The notes: generated from the sequence alone by a model not told the origin. A stretch of DNA of 64,000 bases from Excoecaria cochinchinensis (GCA_947683425.1 CANTUQ010000101.1:29473001-29537000); one strand, 5' to 3'. Positions 21,220 through 35,131 are shown, counted from the stretch's first letter. Translations and numbers: made by a program.

Positions 21220-23952
21220 ATGGCTCCTAGCGGACGACCCAGAAAGGTAAATCACTTTCTCTCCCTTTCTCATTGCTTTCCTTTCATTTGCTTGTTCTGA
21301 TAATGGATTTCTCTGTTTTCCCTCACTTTCCTTTTTGTTTTCTCAGCCACCGAAGGGTCAGAGGCGAATGGATGCAGCTCTTGATGCAATGCGGCTATAT
21401 GGGTTTCCTAAGGAGCTCACCGTTGCTACTATCAAAGAGCTTTTGGATGTGGGTTTGTTTCCTTTTCCGGTTAGGAATTGATTTTGTGGGTTTTTTCTTT
21501 TCAGAACCAATTTTCCTCTGTTTCAGGTTTATGGTGTGGAAGGATGGATTTTTATAGAACAGGATTCATACAGCGTCCTGCTTGAGAATATTCTTGAGAA
21601 AGTTGAGAAAAAGGATAAGGTAGACCTTTTTATTTTTGTTCAGTTCCTTTACCATAAGAGTTATCAATTGTGTGCTTGTTTTTTCGTTTCTGAACAAATT
21701 TGTGATGTGATGGACTTGATGTATAGTTTAAGATCCCCACTTGATGTCCAGTTCCTTTGAGTGTTAGGTACTGTTAGAAAACGACACGGTCTCTATAGAA
21801 AACTGCTGCGATCTTTAATTAATAAATATCTATTGAAACGCATTTTATCAGTTCAGGAATAATGAGCTGCATTATCACTATAGAGTCTGTCATTTGCCTC
21901 ATTTCTTTCACTTTTGAGGAAATTGGGAGCTGATACTACTATCTAGGAGCTGTGGTTGTGTGGGCCATTTTTTATTACTTGCTCTTCTTTACCAAGCTCT
22001 CCTAATTCTTGACCGGTTGAGTCAGATGGTGCTATTCCATGGAAGCCTGATGCATTGGAAAAAATCGGGTTATCTTTCTGTGGATGTTTGCTTTCTCAAA
22101 GAGAGAGATGATTTTGTTTGTTTGAAGAAAAAAAAGGATATTGAAAACAAGGAGATTATTGTTGTTAATTTGATGGGGGTTATCTCTTCAACAATTCCAT
22201 ACTTATTGTTAATATATGGTTTAAAGAAATGCAGTTTTCAACAGTTAAAAATGGAAAAACTATTGTAGTGGCTGGAGGTTGTGGCTCTTGTTTGCCATAT
22301 TCTGTTCAGCACCTGAAGTTTGATGCTACGGCAGGTGTAATCTTTATTTCTGCCTTTTAAGTTCAACGAAAAAGCTTTAAAAGCCTTACAAAGGGTAATG
22401 CCAGTTCTTGTAAGCATTTCTGAACTTGCTGCCATAAAATCTGTTTCAGTTCTATGTATTTTATTTAAAGGTTTTGGTTTTAAGTTGTGTACAATATGTC
22501 CATCTTTGGTATATGGACCTTGACATTGCTGAAAAATGAGAATTAATTGAGAATCATTATCTCAAGTTGCTATCCTGTTGCTCACGTCTTTGAATTTTTT
22601 ATATAATCACTTCTGATTATATTTCTCATTCTTTTGAAACTGCACCTTTGTTTCCCCTTATGTTGCTTTGTCTGACTTGATACCATCTCTCCTTGCATGT
22701 TCTTCAAGTATACAGTTGTGTCTGTCAACTGGCATAAATGGGCATACAAAAAGTCAACTCCTGTTTATGTTCTTGTTTTGCTCTGATCTGACTAGCTCCT
22801 GGAAAGTACCCCATCCCTTCTAGTTTCAAATTTAGCTTGTGAGTTACTGTTTCTAATTTAGTCTGCCAAATGTGTCTTCTTCATTATTCCTCTTCAATAA
22901 GTTTTTGTTCTGCTGACTATCTATGTCATGGGTGATTTATGCTGGGAAAGACCTTATATATGATACGTTCCTGGGCAGAAAATGTGATGCTTTCTGAATC
23001 ATACCAAGATACTCTTAATTTGCAGAATTGACTGCATTCTTACTACATATATATATATATATTGGTATGCCGCTTATCACTATTTTGTTCAATCGTATAA
23101 TACTTTGGAATAATGAAATTAGTTTCTTAAAGATTCTGAAGTGGTATTGATCACCTTTCTCCTTTCTTTTATTTTCCCTACAAAGGATGCTTCCTTGGTG
23201 CCGATTGACAGTGAAGGTGGAGACAGTACAAAAGCATCAGCTGCTGGGTCCTCAACCACTGCTCCTGTACCAATATCCACATGCTTTGACGAGGCTAGGG
23301 CCATTGATTTACAGCCTATTCCTGCTCCAGAAACTGTGTCACTGGATGTGAAGCTTGAAACTGCATTAATAACTGAGAGATCTGGTAATTTGTGTTGGCT
23401 ACTATCTCAACCATATGGTTCTATCGACATTTATCCATGTGTGTGTGCATTTATGTAATGCATGCATCTCTTATAAATTCGTGTCTGTTTCTGTTTTACT
23501 CAATGCAGCAACTTTCAATGATAAATTGCTTAATAATTCTGCAGTTGGCCATCTTCTTATATTAATACCCATCTTCTTATGCAGAATGTAATGCCAGTCT
23601 GCCAAGTGGTGAAGGAGAAGGAAGTAGCTGGATGGACATTAACAAGAAAGAGCTGAAGAACAATGGCGAGGGACCAGAAGATGGGAATTTAGATACTGGT
23701 GGGAAAGTTAAAAGCGAGAACCACTCTCTATATCAACCAGGTACTTACCCACAAGAACTAGCAAAAGCTTTTCCAAGCCGAAGACGCAAACCTTACAATG
23801 GATGGGTTGGTAGGGATGATGAAGAAGTTGTTCTTGTGAAATTAGAACCAGCACCATTGCCAGAAAAGTTAATACAATTCCTCTCTAGAATAGATGTTTC
23901 GAAGATCAAGAAACGCAAGAGAGGGTGGGATGTCAGGCCAGAACATAAGTAG
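21220..23952 (+). CDS. WIYLD-domain protein, gene 2
   Basis: Five exons join in phase: 21220-21246, 21347-21448, 21527-21619, 23186-23384 and 23585-23952, giving 262 residues. The first three exons encode the WIYLD domain (MDAALDAMRLYGFP, then YGVEGWIFIEQDSYSVLLENI), split at the same positions as in gene 1. The remainder is low-complexity and acidic, with no SET domain. The conserved motif RRRKPYNGWVGRDDEE is followed by LVKLEP, as in gene 1, but here a further basic tail (KIKKRKRGW) follows that could serve as a nuclear localisation signal. The third intron is long (about 1.57 kb). Gene 1 and gene 2 look like an old tandem duplication. The binding partner is not evident from sequence. Confidence 0.85.
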
Positions 23953-25064
23953 ATATCTAAGCACTGTGAGCTTTAAATTGGCAAGACAAAGTGAAATTTT
24001 TGAGCAGGAACATCTACAGGCTAAATCAGTTTCTTCCATCCTGTTTTTGTATATAGTTGAGCTACTCAAATTTGCTCAACATTAGAATCTTCCGATGCTT
24101 TTTAACAAAGTTGACAATGTAAGGAAATTTTGCATAGGATGGAGCAAAGTTTGGTGTTCTATGCAAGACAAATTCGTGCAGCTCACATAGGACAGAACTG
24201 AAACATACATGTATTTTCCCCTAGAGTTCTTCAAGTACGCTTGCATTCTGCTGATCTGACGGCTAAAATGGTACATCACATCCCATTAGAATGGGATTTT
24301 TTTCGCACTTTTATTTAATTATTTATAGTTTTAGAGTTTCCAATTAGTAGAACTGTTATTGGAACAGTAAAACTTTGAATTTGAATGCCAACTAGAGTCT
24401 AGAGTCATGTGAATTATTTTTTTTTTAAGATAATTGATTTAGAGAAAATATTAATTGGGCAAAAAATATTTGATTAGTCAAATATATTTAATGAATGCGG
24501 TTTAAACAAATTATATAAAAAATATATATTTTCCTCCTTTAATACGTATTAAGTGAGTAGTAATATTTTATTTTCAATCTAATAGACCACAATCATATGC
24601 ACCAAATATATCTATTTACCGTAACTATTAAACTGTTTCTTTTTTCTTTTCTTGTTACACAATAATTCCTAATCGAGCCCGGAAGATTTTTCTGTCTGAT
24701 CCCTGAATTTTGGGAAAATTCAAAATCGATCCCGGAAGAAGGATTATTCTTCTCACAAAAGCATTAGGAAGTAATCCACATGCGACTAATACGTGGCAAA
24801 TCCTAATTGGCTAAGGTAGATACTCCAAAACCGGAAAAAATTTATATATATATATAAAAAGAAAAATCATTAGGCGGGTATATGACCAACGCTCAAAAGA
24901 ATTATCCGTTTTACTCACCAAACCCAAGAAATATCTCCGATAAATAAAACCCCAATTAATCTCCCAATTTCTCATTAAAATCCTTCTCTTTTCATGGTTT
25001 CAATGGAGTTAGGGTTTATGCTGAACTGAAGCCCAGCATTTCTGTGCTTTTTTTTTTTTGAAAG
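23953..25064. other. 3' UTR, intergenic region and EGY2 promoter
   Basis: No gene supported. Sequence to about 24290 is less AT-rich and is probably 3' UTR of WIYLD gene 2. A stretch at 24670-24770 has two related GATCCC(G/T)GAA(T/G) words. The EGY2 5' UTR occupies the last ~150 bases. Confidence 0.4.
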
Positions 25065-28000
25065 ATGAGTGTTTTAGCTTCTTTTCGCGGAAATTTTAGT
25101 CCTCTGTTATCATTTTCGTCACAGTGTACATTTTACTCTAGTTTCGATCTTCATCCGCGGCCATTTTTAGGTTGTTCCGTCATTTCTCGGCGCAAAAAAC
25201 GGTTTGGTTTGCCAGAGTTAAAGTTGTACCATAATTCAAGGTAAATTATATTGGTTTTCCTATGTAGTGTAGTGTGGTTCTTGCTTGCTAATTTTGGTGT
25301 TTTGGATTTAGGATTCATGGAAAGAGAGCTATTGTTTGTAGAGTTACTGAGACGGAGACGGAACCAGATAGCAATAATGATAAGGTAGTTCGCACCTTCT
25401 TTTCAGTACTTGCATATTTGCGTGTGTTATTATGTTGTTTTACATTAGATGTAGTTTATCTGATTGAATGAGCTTGGTAATCTTCATGAATGTAAGGATA
25501 TGATTATTAGAAGTTATATGTGGTTGATTTGGATTTTGTTTTGCATCACAACTCTGATATTTGATATCCTGTTTTTTTTTTTTTTTGGTGTAAGATTGGG
25601 GAAAATAAAAAAAATTCAATCCAAAATTTAATTGTAATGGGAGTTCCTTTTGAAGCCGTGATATCTTGTACAACTGTGCACAAGACCACTTTCTAATGCA
25701 TTTTGTAGACGCAAAAGTAGTCATCATAATTAGGCTAGTGGGTATGCTATATCTGCCACTATTGCATTGGTTCTGATTTGGATCATTTTAAAAATCTCAT
25801 GCATATATGCCGTTTTGGTGGCGGGCCTGGGGATTTTGATGCTTTCAAGTGCCATTTATTGTTTTAAAGCTGGCATTGTCCTTGTTCGGTTGTTCTAATG
25901 CTCAATTTGGCAAAGAATGTGGCATAGATATAAGGACAGCGATACATTGCCAATGATTTATGTGCATATTCACAAAAGCTATGGCCTTAAAATGCTTATA
26001 TTTTCATCGGGAAAAAAATGATGAGTTAGATTATGAGGTTGTGTAAATATCTGTAGGAAAAAGAAGAGCCTGAAGGAGAAAAGACACCATCTACAACAGA
26101 TTCAATACAAGAAATCGATTCACAGCCTGATTCCCAGCCTACGTTTCTAAATCAAATAAACAATGGTGCTGAGGAACCTAATGCTGAAGGTGGTAGTCAG
26201 GTACTTGCTTTTAGTTTCATTCCTGTAAGGTCTTACCTGTAATCATATATTATTTTAAAATTGATTTTCACTCCAACAAGCGGTTGCTATTCATTGCTGT
26301 TGCTTTTCCCTTTTCATTAGCAGTATGTATAGTTTGTTTTTTTATTGTAAATTGACAAATATGCTTATGCTTATTTGAAGTGGTTTTGGGCTACAAAAGA
26401 CATATTAAATGGTGAACAATTTCCAGCATTATTGGCTTCTGGTCATCACGTTATATCATAAGACGGCTTTTATGTGAAGCTTGTCCATGCAATAGAATTT
26501 ATATGTCTTGACAGCTAACATATAATAACTTTAAGCAAAGGTTAATATTGATGTTTTCTATTTTCAGGGAGGACATCTATTATGAATCCCTTTGGCCTCT
26601 AATGACTTATTCTGTTTGAAACAGGAGCTCGAATCTGTTGAAGTTTCTAGTGGTTCTCCTCTCCCAGGTGTGAAGGTGATTATGATATGTTGTAATCTTT
26701 CCTACATTTAGGAGGGGTCTTCTTTTAATGTCTTGTTCATACATCTCTTGATTATTTTCTGAACAGCCTCAGCAACTAGATGAATCAATTAGGATTCCTA
26801 AGGGAACAATTGATATTCTAAAGGACCAAGTATTCGGCTTTGATACTTTCTTTGTGACAAGCCAGGAGCCATATGAGGTAAGCCAATACTGATATTATAG
26901 CTTTTCTCCAAACTCTGAAAAGAGATAAAAACAAATAGAGATGCTCTTTAAGTTGGAATTCTGGTTGATGGTTGAGATTTTTAAAACTACACCCTTATTT
27001 CTTCATGAACCAATTCATGGAAGCTGAATTTATTCTTCAGAAGGGACTGCTGAATCCAATGAAGAAAAAATATTTGCTCACCTCTATCTCTCCAGCAGTC
27101 ATTATTTTTGTTGCCTGCAAGTTAAATTGGCGGTTTGGTTGATTTACCTTTGTCAGGGTGGGGTCTTGTTTAAAGGAAATCTGAGAGGGCAGGCTGCTAA
27201 AAGCTATGAGAAGATAGCAAACAGAATGCAGGTGTTTTATTGCTTCTACATTTTTTTTTCCTTTTAAGACATTTTATGAAGTTATCTTTGGTGAAATCCA
27301 ACGCCTTCTCAATCACTGCACAGAATAAATTTGGAGATGAGTATAAGCTTTTCCTTCTAGTTAACCCAGAGGATGATAAACCAGTTGCAGTTGTTGTTCC
27401 AAGAAAGACCCTGCGGCCAGAGACAACAGGTATTGTTCACCTCTCATGCAGAAGATTACTTGTTTGTAGGAACATAAAATTAGTCTCTCAAGACTTTTGG
27501 GTCTAAGTCTAATGGGTTTTGCTGATATCTTTTGTAGCTGTCCCAGAGTGGTTTGCAGCTGGTGCTTTTGGACTTGTTACAGTTTTTACATTACTTCTCC
27601 GCAATGTGCCTGCATTACAATCCAACTTATTGTATGTACTTCCTTTATCGATGCTCTGTCACTACATTTAGATTGATAAGAGCTATCTATTCTCTAGAAG
27701 TATGCAACTGGATATCATGGTTCCTTGTGATATCGTTTTAAGTTCCACTTTGCCTTTGTTAAGTCCACATTCCAAAAAGGATTCCTTCCCTTTCTTTCTT
27801 ATTTCAAATCCTTGATCCTGTCAATAAAATATCATTTTCTACCTTAGCACCTGAAATGTATTTCATCTTCTTTTGTCTTTTTCTTTTTTATTTTCTGTAG
27901 TTTGTTTTGATGGTTTGTAATGCCCTGTTTTTTGGTCCATGATCTGAGGACTTCTTCATAGTGCATACTTAGTAGAGCTTTATATCTTTTTTTGGAGAAT

Positions 28001-29253
28001 GCTAATATATTGAACTGCTCCAGATCAACTTTTGACAATATCGAGCTACTGAAGACTGGTCTACCTGGAGCTCTTGTGACTGCTCTAATTCTTGGGGTAC
28101 ATGAACTCAGCCACATATTAGTTGCAAAAAGAAATAATGTGAAGCTGGGAGTGCCATATTTTGTTCCAAGTTGGCAGGTGAAATATGCTGTTTTCTGCCC
28201 TGATCCTCGATGAGGAAATAACTTTTTTCTTCCCTTCTTTATCCTTTTTGCTTCCAGCCAGAGGAGTCTTCACCATATATCAATAAACATGTAACTGAGG
28301 TCTAATGAACTGCATTGATGCAGATAGGCTCTTTTGGTGCTATTACCAGGATAACGAATATTGTGCCCAAACGTGAAGATCTTCTGAAGGTTGCAGCAGC
28401 AGGACCTCTAGCTGGGTTTTCCTTGGGTCTTGTACTTTTTCTTGTAGGATTCATCTTACCACCCAGCGATGGTGTTGGTCTCATTGTCGATGCTTCTGTC
28501 TTCCATGAGTCATTTCTTGCTGGGGGTATAGGTAAGGCTTTCATGCTAAAGGATATTACATGAAGACACTTCTCTTTATCCTATTCCGACTATTGTGCTT
28601 CAAGTCCTAAAGGTCTACTTGTGCATGTTTTAAATTGCTTCTATGAACAGATGATATTGACTTGAGCTTTTCTCTTTCGTTTTAGCTAAGCTCCTCCTCG
28701 GTGATGCACTCAAGGAAGGCACTCCCATATCTGTTAACCCACTTGTGATATGGGCATGGGCTGGACTACTTATCAATGCCATCAATAGCATCCCTGCGGG
28801 AGAGCTTGATGGAGGACGGATCTCTTTTGCCATATGGGGCAGAAAGGTATGCTATACCAGACTGTTCCATGTTTAAACTTAGTACACTACTACCAACCTG
28901 CCGTAAGATCTTCTTTTAGACTCTGAATCATTTCCTGAATATTTTTGAATGCCAAAAATGATGAAAAAAAAGGAACAACAGTAAACTTGTTTCTCATTTG
29001 ACAGGCTTCATCTCGATTAACATCTCTATCGATTGTCCTGCTCGGTCTAGCCTCCCTGTTCAATGATGTTGCATTTTACTGGGTGGTTCTGATATTCTTC
29101 TTACAAAGAGGGCCAATTGCTCCTCATTCTGAGGAGATAACTGATCCCGACGAAAAGTATGTTGCTCTAGGCGTTCTGGTTTTTCTTTTGGGATTACTGG
29201 TATGTCTGCCATACCCTTTCCCTTTTCTAGATGAACCCCTTGCAAATTTCTAA
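25065..29253 (+). CDS. EGY2: EGY2-type chloroplast site-2 metalloprotease
   Basis: Twelve exons join in phase to 533 residues: 25065-25240, 25312-25384, 26057-26200, 26625-26675, 26767-26877, 27157-27231, 27324-27429, 27538-27631, 28024-28177, 28324-28531, 28686-28846 and 29005-29253. The Ser/Arg/Phe-rich N-terminus fits a chloroplast transit peptide, followed by an acidic region (about residues 65-165). The membrane protease domain carries HELSH (residues 303-307), the zinc and catalytic motif of the S2P family, and LDGG at 438-441, whose Asp is the third zinc ligand. Conserved EGY2 blocks such as YFVPSWQIGSFGAIT and FFLQRGPIAPHSEE are present, and several hydrophobic segments follow. Family members are intramembrane zinc proteases of the chloroplast. 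Length matches the family; no defect seen. Confidence 0.95.
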
Positions 29254-30069
29254 TGACACAATTTCATCATATACGGGAAATCTTAGCCAATAAAACAAGT
29301 GAAATATAAATAATATTTTTGTAGTATTAATCATTTCCATACAAATTGCTGCTTGTTCTCTCATCAAGTGATTAAATTATTTTTGCATGTATAATGATCA
29401 AGATTAGGTCAGGATTTAATTTTTCTCCTAATTTCTATTGGGTGAGTTTACAGGCAAGTTTTTTTTAATGCAAATTAAACTGTCATTAATAAAATAAAAA
29501 ATATATTCGAAAAGTACAAATAAATTTATAAAATTGAAAAGTATGTAAGATGTACGAGACTAATGAAGTTGCTGAAGTATATATTTGAATTCTTTCGACG
29601 AAAACAGTGGATAATAGTAACATGTCGCAAGCAATATGACTATTAGCGGCAAAATTTAATTCATCTGTTGTACATAGGAAATTTTATTTCGGAAGGACGA
29701 AAATTTCCATAAAGGAAGACAACAAACTCTAAGTTTGGAGAACAAATTTGCATGATAAAAAATTTAAATTGTATTCGATATTAGTTAAATAAATTAGATC
29801 TATAAAAATATAAATAAGATTTGGACAAATATTAAAAATAAATTTAAAATAAAAATTGCAGATATGAGTTTATTAAAATTAAAAACACAAAAAATTCAAA
29901 TATAAATAAGAAAGAATGAATAAAATTAAAAATTTAGATATATTGATATAAAAATTATTATAGATATGTTTAAAAAATGAAAATACACATAAAAAATTAA
30001 AAAATATAAATATAAATTTTTTAAAAAAAAGAGCAAGATGAAAGAGGAGAGGGACTGCAGCCTATAAAT

Positions 30070-30165
30070 GGATTGACGGAAACTTTAAATTTAAATCAAG
30101 AAAATAGAGCATTTTTTGGATTGACAGAAACTTTAAATTTAAATCAAGAAAATAGAGCATTTTAA
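30070..30165. repeat. 48-bp tandem duplication
   Basis: GGATTGACGGAAACTTTAAA at 30070 recurs at 30118 as GGATTGACAGAAACTTTAAA, and the units match to their ends apart from this one base. Confidence 0.85.
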
Positions 30166-30948
30166 TCTAGAGGAAAAAAAAAAAGAAAGGAGGCTAGGCT
30201 TTCCTTGAATAGTGTCGAGGTTGTTAAAAAAAAGAAAAATGAGTTTACGGGGCAAGTTAGTATACTACAGGTGGACATGGGCGTGATTCACATGATAATA
30301 ATTAGTTATTGGGTAAATATATGTATCATTATGTTTGACATGTAAAAATGATATGTTCTAATATGCAATTTAGTATATTACTCGCATATATGTTCAAGGT
30401 GCATTTATGATACTCATTACTAATACTATGAACAAAATTAAAGGGGTTTTTTTAGAAACATGAAGATTTTAAAAACTGTAGGAAATTTTAAAAATGAATT
30501 AAAAAAAAGTGGCATACCATGTAATTTCATAAGAAACAATTATGTGGAGTGAAATCCAATTCATTGAGGGCGTTTTATGAAATAATTAGAGAAAACTAAC
30601 ATTGCTTTAATTTAAAACTTTGGTTTATATCAATAATTTTTTTAGTTGAGTTCAATTCGGTCCAATTCCTTTCTATTTTTCTTTTTTATCTTCTTTTATC
30701 TAAAATAACTAGAATTAAGTCAATTGATTAACCATCAAGTAGATCGCATACTTACCTAATTCTAATCCATATCAATATTCATACTCTAAAGACTCTTTAA
30801 CTAATAATCATTTTCATATTTACAAAGTAATAATTACAAAAAAACAAAGTGTATAAAAAAAAAATCTCTAATTAATTTGGACACACAAAAATTAAAGAGT
30901 GAAAAGATTGTGGACGAATATGCAATCCTATCAAAAGCTAATAGACCT

Positions 30949-31049
30949 CTTCTTTTCCCCCTAAAGGGGTGGGTGGGTCACGGGATTCAATCTCAAGTGG
31001 TCCGGAAGGCTATGCATGGCCTTAACCACTGGACAACACCCTAATTCCC
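30949..31049 (-). mobile_element. tRNA-derived SINE, about 100 bp
   Basis: The minus strand carries a pol III A box (CCAGTGGTTAAGG) and a B box (GATTGAATCCC) about 32 bases later, in the layout of plant Au-like SINEs. It ends in a G/A-rich tail. Imperfect 17-bp direct repeats flank it: CAAAAGCTAATAGACCT at 30932-30948 and CAAAAGCTAGTGCACCT at 31050-31066, 14 of 17 identical, as expected for an aged target duplication. Confidence 0.65.
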
Positions 31050-32610
31050 CAAAAGCTAGTGCACCTAAAGGAAATTAAAATCTGCAGTTCCATGTTTATG
31101 TTATTTTTAATATTTATTTATTAAAAATATATATTATAGTAATGTTTTAAAAAGTTATATATAATAATATTTATAAATTATAAAAATATTAAAAATTTAA
31201 ATATATATAAAACGATTGACGGTCGGATTTGTAATATTAAGTACAACATACAAGTAAAGCTACAAATTGTCCTAAACTATAGCGGCAGTGAGTGGGCGCT
31301 ACTTTGTCGCATGCAAGACCTCGGATTTGTCCGAACTTAGAGGATCCTAATTTATATAGTTGGGTTATCGGATAGCATTTGAAATGTGCGACTCCAACTG
31401 GCTTTATCCAATCCTATCGACAGGTCTTTATGACTTTGATCTTTAAATTTTGAAGTCGGAACCAGAAAAGAATAAATAATTATGGTCCAGCTATACGCAT
31501 GAGTAGAAGCTACACATGCATACTAAATCTCCATGGATAGGAGTTAGAATTATTAAATGATATGAACATACTCAACAATCTGCATTCAAAACTATATTTA
31601 TCTCCTACCAATTAAACTTCTTACATAAAAATTGCTTTAATTTTGTATATTTTATTATCACAACTTCATTCAAATTTTATAAATAGAAACTATCTCAGTT
31701 TCAAAAACAAACCAACTGCTTTTTTTTTATCTGCCAGTGTCTATATATATATATAACCCAGTAACTCGAGTCGGTTCGGGATATTATGGTCGGAACGATT
31801 CTTAAAAAATGAGGTGTTTTGGATCGGATTAAAACCTTTAAAATCCGAATCCGACCGATGCACACTCCTATTAACAATGATTCATTTGGATCATGACTTT
31901 ATCCAATCCATTTATGGCATGCAAAATTTTAATATGTTCATAATCTGATTTTTTCTGTAATCCCACCTGTCAATGATCCAATCCAATTTAATTCAAATAT
32001 AGATCATATTTAAAAATAGATATTTTATTATTTTTATAGACATATTCTGTATAAATTTGAATTAACAGCTAAATAGATTTTAAATATCGAATAATTACGT
32101 AAAAAAACATTAAACACATTGGCATAATTCTGTTTCCAGCTCTGGTGGTTCATTTCTTCATTTAATGAGAACAAGGGCAATAATAAGGCACTTGCCCTCA
32201 TTAAATTGGGCTCGACATTTAAAATTCCTGTACCTAATTAAATAGATATGCTTGATGGAGAAAATAGAAATGAAGATCCCAACTAAAACATGCATTTAAT
32301 CCTCTTGTAGATAGCCAAAAAAAATAAACCGATGGTACTTATATTTATAAATTTAAATGATTGCTCAAAAAATTTAGAGGGTAAATAAATTATTCGAACA
32401 AATTCACAATACTATAAATGTATTAGATCTTAAATTTTCATATAGTGAAATAAGAAAATATTTTAAAAATTATTTACGAAAAAATGTTAGAAAGTATTAA
32501 TTGTATTGCATTAAATCGTTCAGCTTGCAGGAGCTGGAACATTTATAATCAACTGTACATCAAGTTTGACTGGTAACAAGAAATAAAATTTTTTATGGGA
32601 AAATGCTTTA

Positions 32611-33275
32611 TTGAATCTTGAATTTTTATTTTTTTATTTCTCAGTATTTAATCCCTCGATTTGAATTATATTCTATTAAGTATTTTTTTTTCATTTCATT
32701 TTATGTACTATTTTTTTATTTTTACTAAAATTAATAAATATTAATTTGACTTAAATTTATAATAAAATTAAGTGATTCAATACTCAAATTTAAATTTAAT
32801 TTATTAACTTCCATTAAAAAAAATAAATTGAAAAAATATTAAATTTCATTAGAAATTTAAAAGTTTCGTATAAATAGAATTTAAATTTTATGCAAAAATA
32901 ACACATAAAATAGAACGGAGGGAGTATCAAAATGTCAACTTATTGAATCTTGAATTTTTATTTTTTATTTCTCACTATTTAATCCCTCGATTTGTATTAT
33001 ATTCCATTAAATACTCATTTCATTTCATTTTATGTATGATTTTAGTTATTTTATGATTAATAAGTATTAATTAAAATCAAATTTAAAATAAAATTGAGTG
33101 ATTCAATACACAAATTTAAATTTAATTGGTCAATTTTCATTGAAAAAGAAAATTAAATTGAAAAAAATATTAAATTTAATTAGAGATCTAAAAGTTTCAT
33201 ATAAATGGAATTTTAATTTTACTCGAAAATGAAATATAAAATGTAATGGATGGAATATCAAAATGTTAACTCATC
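32611..33275. repeat. Tandem duplication (about 332 bp) containing a Stowaway-like MITE
   Basis: TTGAATCTTGAATTTTTATT occurs at 32611 and again at 32943, and the following ~330 bp align throughout with scattered differences. Each unit holds flanking sequence plus a MITE: 32681-32932, ending ACGGAGGGAGTA, and 33012-33257. The MITE was therefore duplicated together with its flank, not by two insertions. Confidence 0.7.
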
Positions 33276-33320
33276 CAATTTCAATAAATTAAAATAATCA
33301 TTAGATTTTTCTTAATTTTA

Positions 33321-33616
33321 TACTTTCTCTGTCCTAATTTTAAGTGATTAATATCACTATTTAGTTTTATCCCATTTTAAGTGTCTTTTTAAAAATTTGA
33401 GAAAAAAGCTTATATGTTTACTCATATTTATTATAAGCCACTACATTTAACTTTAGTTTTGATAATATATAAAAATTAAATGGAATATTTAAAATTAGAA
33501 AATTAAAATTTAGTCAATCGCTAATATATTTTTCATAAAGTTGATATTTTCAAATAATTTTCTTAATTTTTGTATTAAGGTGAGATTGATCACTTAAAAT
33601 GAAAAAGGACTAGAAA
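33321..33616. mobile_element. Stowaway-like MITE
   Basis: The left end TACTTTCTCTGTCCTAATTT and the following TTAAGTGAT are mirrored at the right end by ATCACTTAAAATGAAAAAGG and ACTAG. The interior is AT-rich without an ORF; length about 290 bp. Confidence 0.6.
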
Positions 33617-35100
33617 AGAATTTTAAAAAGACTAAAATATCCTCTTTTATAATTCATGTGGAAGATAAACAAAGTGGAGAAAAATATGTTAACAAGAGAA
33701 ATATTAATATTTATATTATTAATGTAGTATTGATGATAATAATTAAAAATGGAATTAAAAAATTTATATAACATTTGTAATTAAAAAAAAAAAAAGAAAA
33801 ATAGGTTGGTTACTTCTTCACTTAATTCGCTTACATCCAAAAGGACTCTGAAGTTAAATCTGGAATGCTATACAATGTAACTGTCCTCTTCCATAGCATC
33901 CAAATCAATAAAATATATTGGCTTTTTATATTTTTTAGAAATGGCATTTGTCTAATTAAATTACTAAAAAAGAAAATTAATTTCTATTAATGAGAAAAAT
34001 GGATAGTGAATTTCAAAACAAACCTACGCACGAATTTTAGACATAACACTTTTAATTTAAAACAAACCAATAATTTTATTTTTATTATATAATAATCTAA
34101 TATTATTAATTTTCGATTGATAAATCACTACATTGTTATATTATCAATATTATAAACACTTGTTGTTATCTTCGTATACTTAGGCCAATCACTGTCACTA
34201 ACACACTAACAGATTCAACATCCAAGATTTCAATTTTGTCCGTCAAATACTTAATTAGGCAAATTCATTATTTAATTTTTCTTTTTTATGGAATGTATTG
34301 TTAGACATTCTGGCACATCAAAAACAACAAATCATAGAGTTACAGAGATGTCGGTTTCTTTTCTCTTTTTTAAATAATTATGGAACATATTTGGGTAAAC
34401 TGGATTTATTTTCTATTTTAAGCTTTTATCTCTGACAAAGTTTCCATGTTCTGAAGATTTAATACATTGATTAATTGATGACAAAACTAGAAACACAACC
34501 AAACTAGGTACACTTCTTTTTTTTTTTTTAATGTTTTTTCTGATTCAATACTTCAAATTTTGTTAGAACTAAATAGATTTAATACGATTAACTATTTTAG
34601 CTACATAAAAATATTCTTAAAATGCTATTTCGATTTTTCAAAAAATAAAATAAAATGATATGTTGATCACATCTCCCAATAGTATTAACTCCAACAAAAT
34701 TGGAGTCGCGGGACGAATTCAAAAACGATATTTCAAAAAATACAATAATATACTCCATCCATTTTTTTATAATTGTCACTTTTGTTATTTTCACTAGAAT
34801 TAAGAAATATTAATTAGTCTTTAATTTAGAAAAAAATTGAGTGATTCAATGTATATTGAGTAATTTAATGTATACTCATTGCCTCTTTAAAAAAAGTTTA
34901 AATTATTGAATCAGAAACTTTTAGTTGTCTTAAAAAGTATTAATTGTCCTTCTATAATTTTATTTTTTTATGTTTTAAGTGCATTTTTAAATATCTTTTA
35001 CCATATTTTTTAATTTAATTATTAGGAATTTATAAAAATAAAGGTAAAAATAAAATTTAAAATTTATTTTAGAAAATTCGAACATCAATTTAATGTAAAA

Positions 35101-35131
<31 letters not shown>

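Larger units (their letters stand above)
29254..32610. other. AT-rich intergenic region, first part
   Basis: After the EGY2 3' UTR no ORF of substance appears. Recognisable items are a 48-bp tandem duplication (30070-30165), a SINE (30949-31049) and a patch at 31740-31870 with CCGA/GGTTCGG words like the ends of the element at 2221-3787. A less AT-rich segment at 31240-31480 has no identified origin. Confidence 0.5.

Noticed and set aside
21960..22268. 102-codon plus-strand ORF in intron 3 of WIYLD gene 2
   Set aside because: It lies wholly within a supported intron, has no splice partners and no recognised motif.
30960..31045. Functional tRNA gene on the minus strand
   Set aside because: A and B boxes are present, but the sequence does not fold into a cloverleaf with an acceptor stem and is flanked by target duplications, so a SINE is the better reading.
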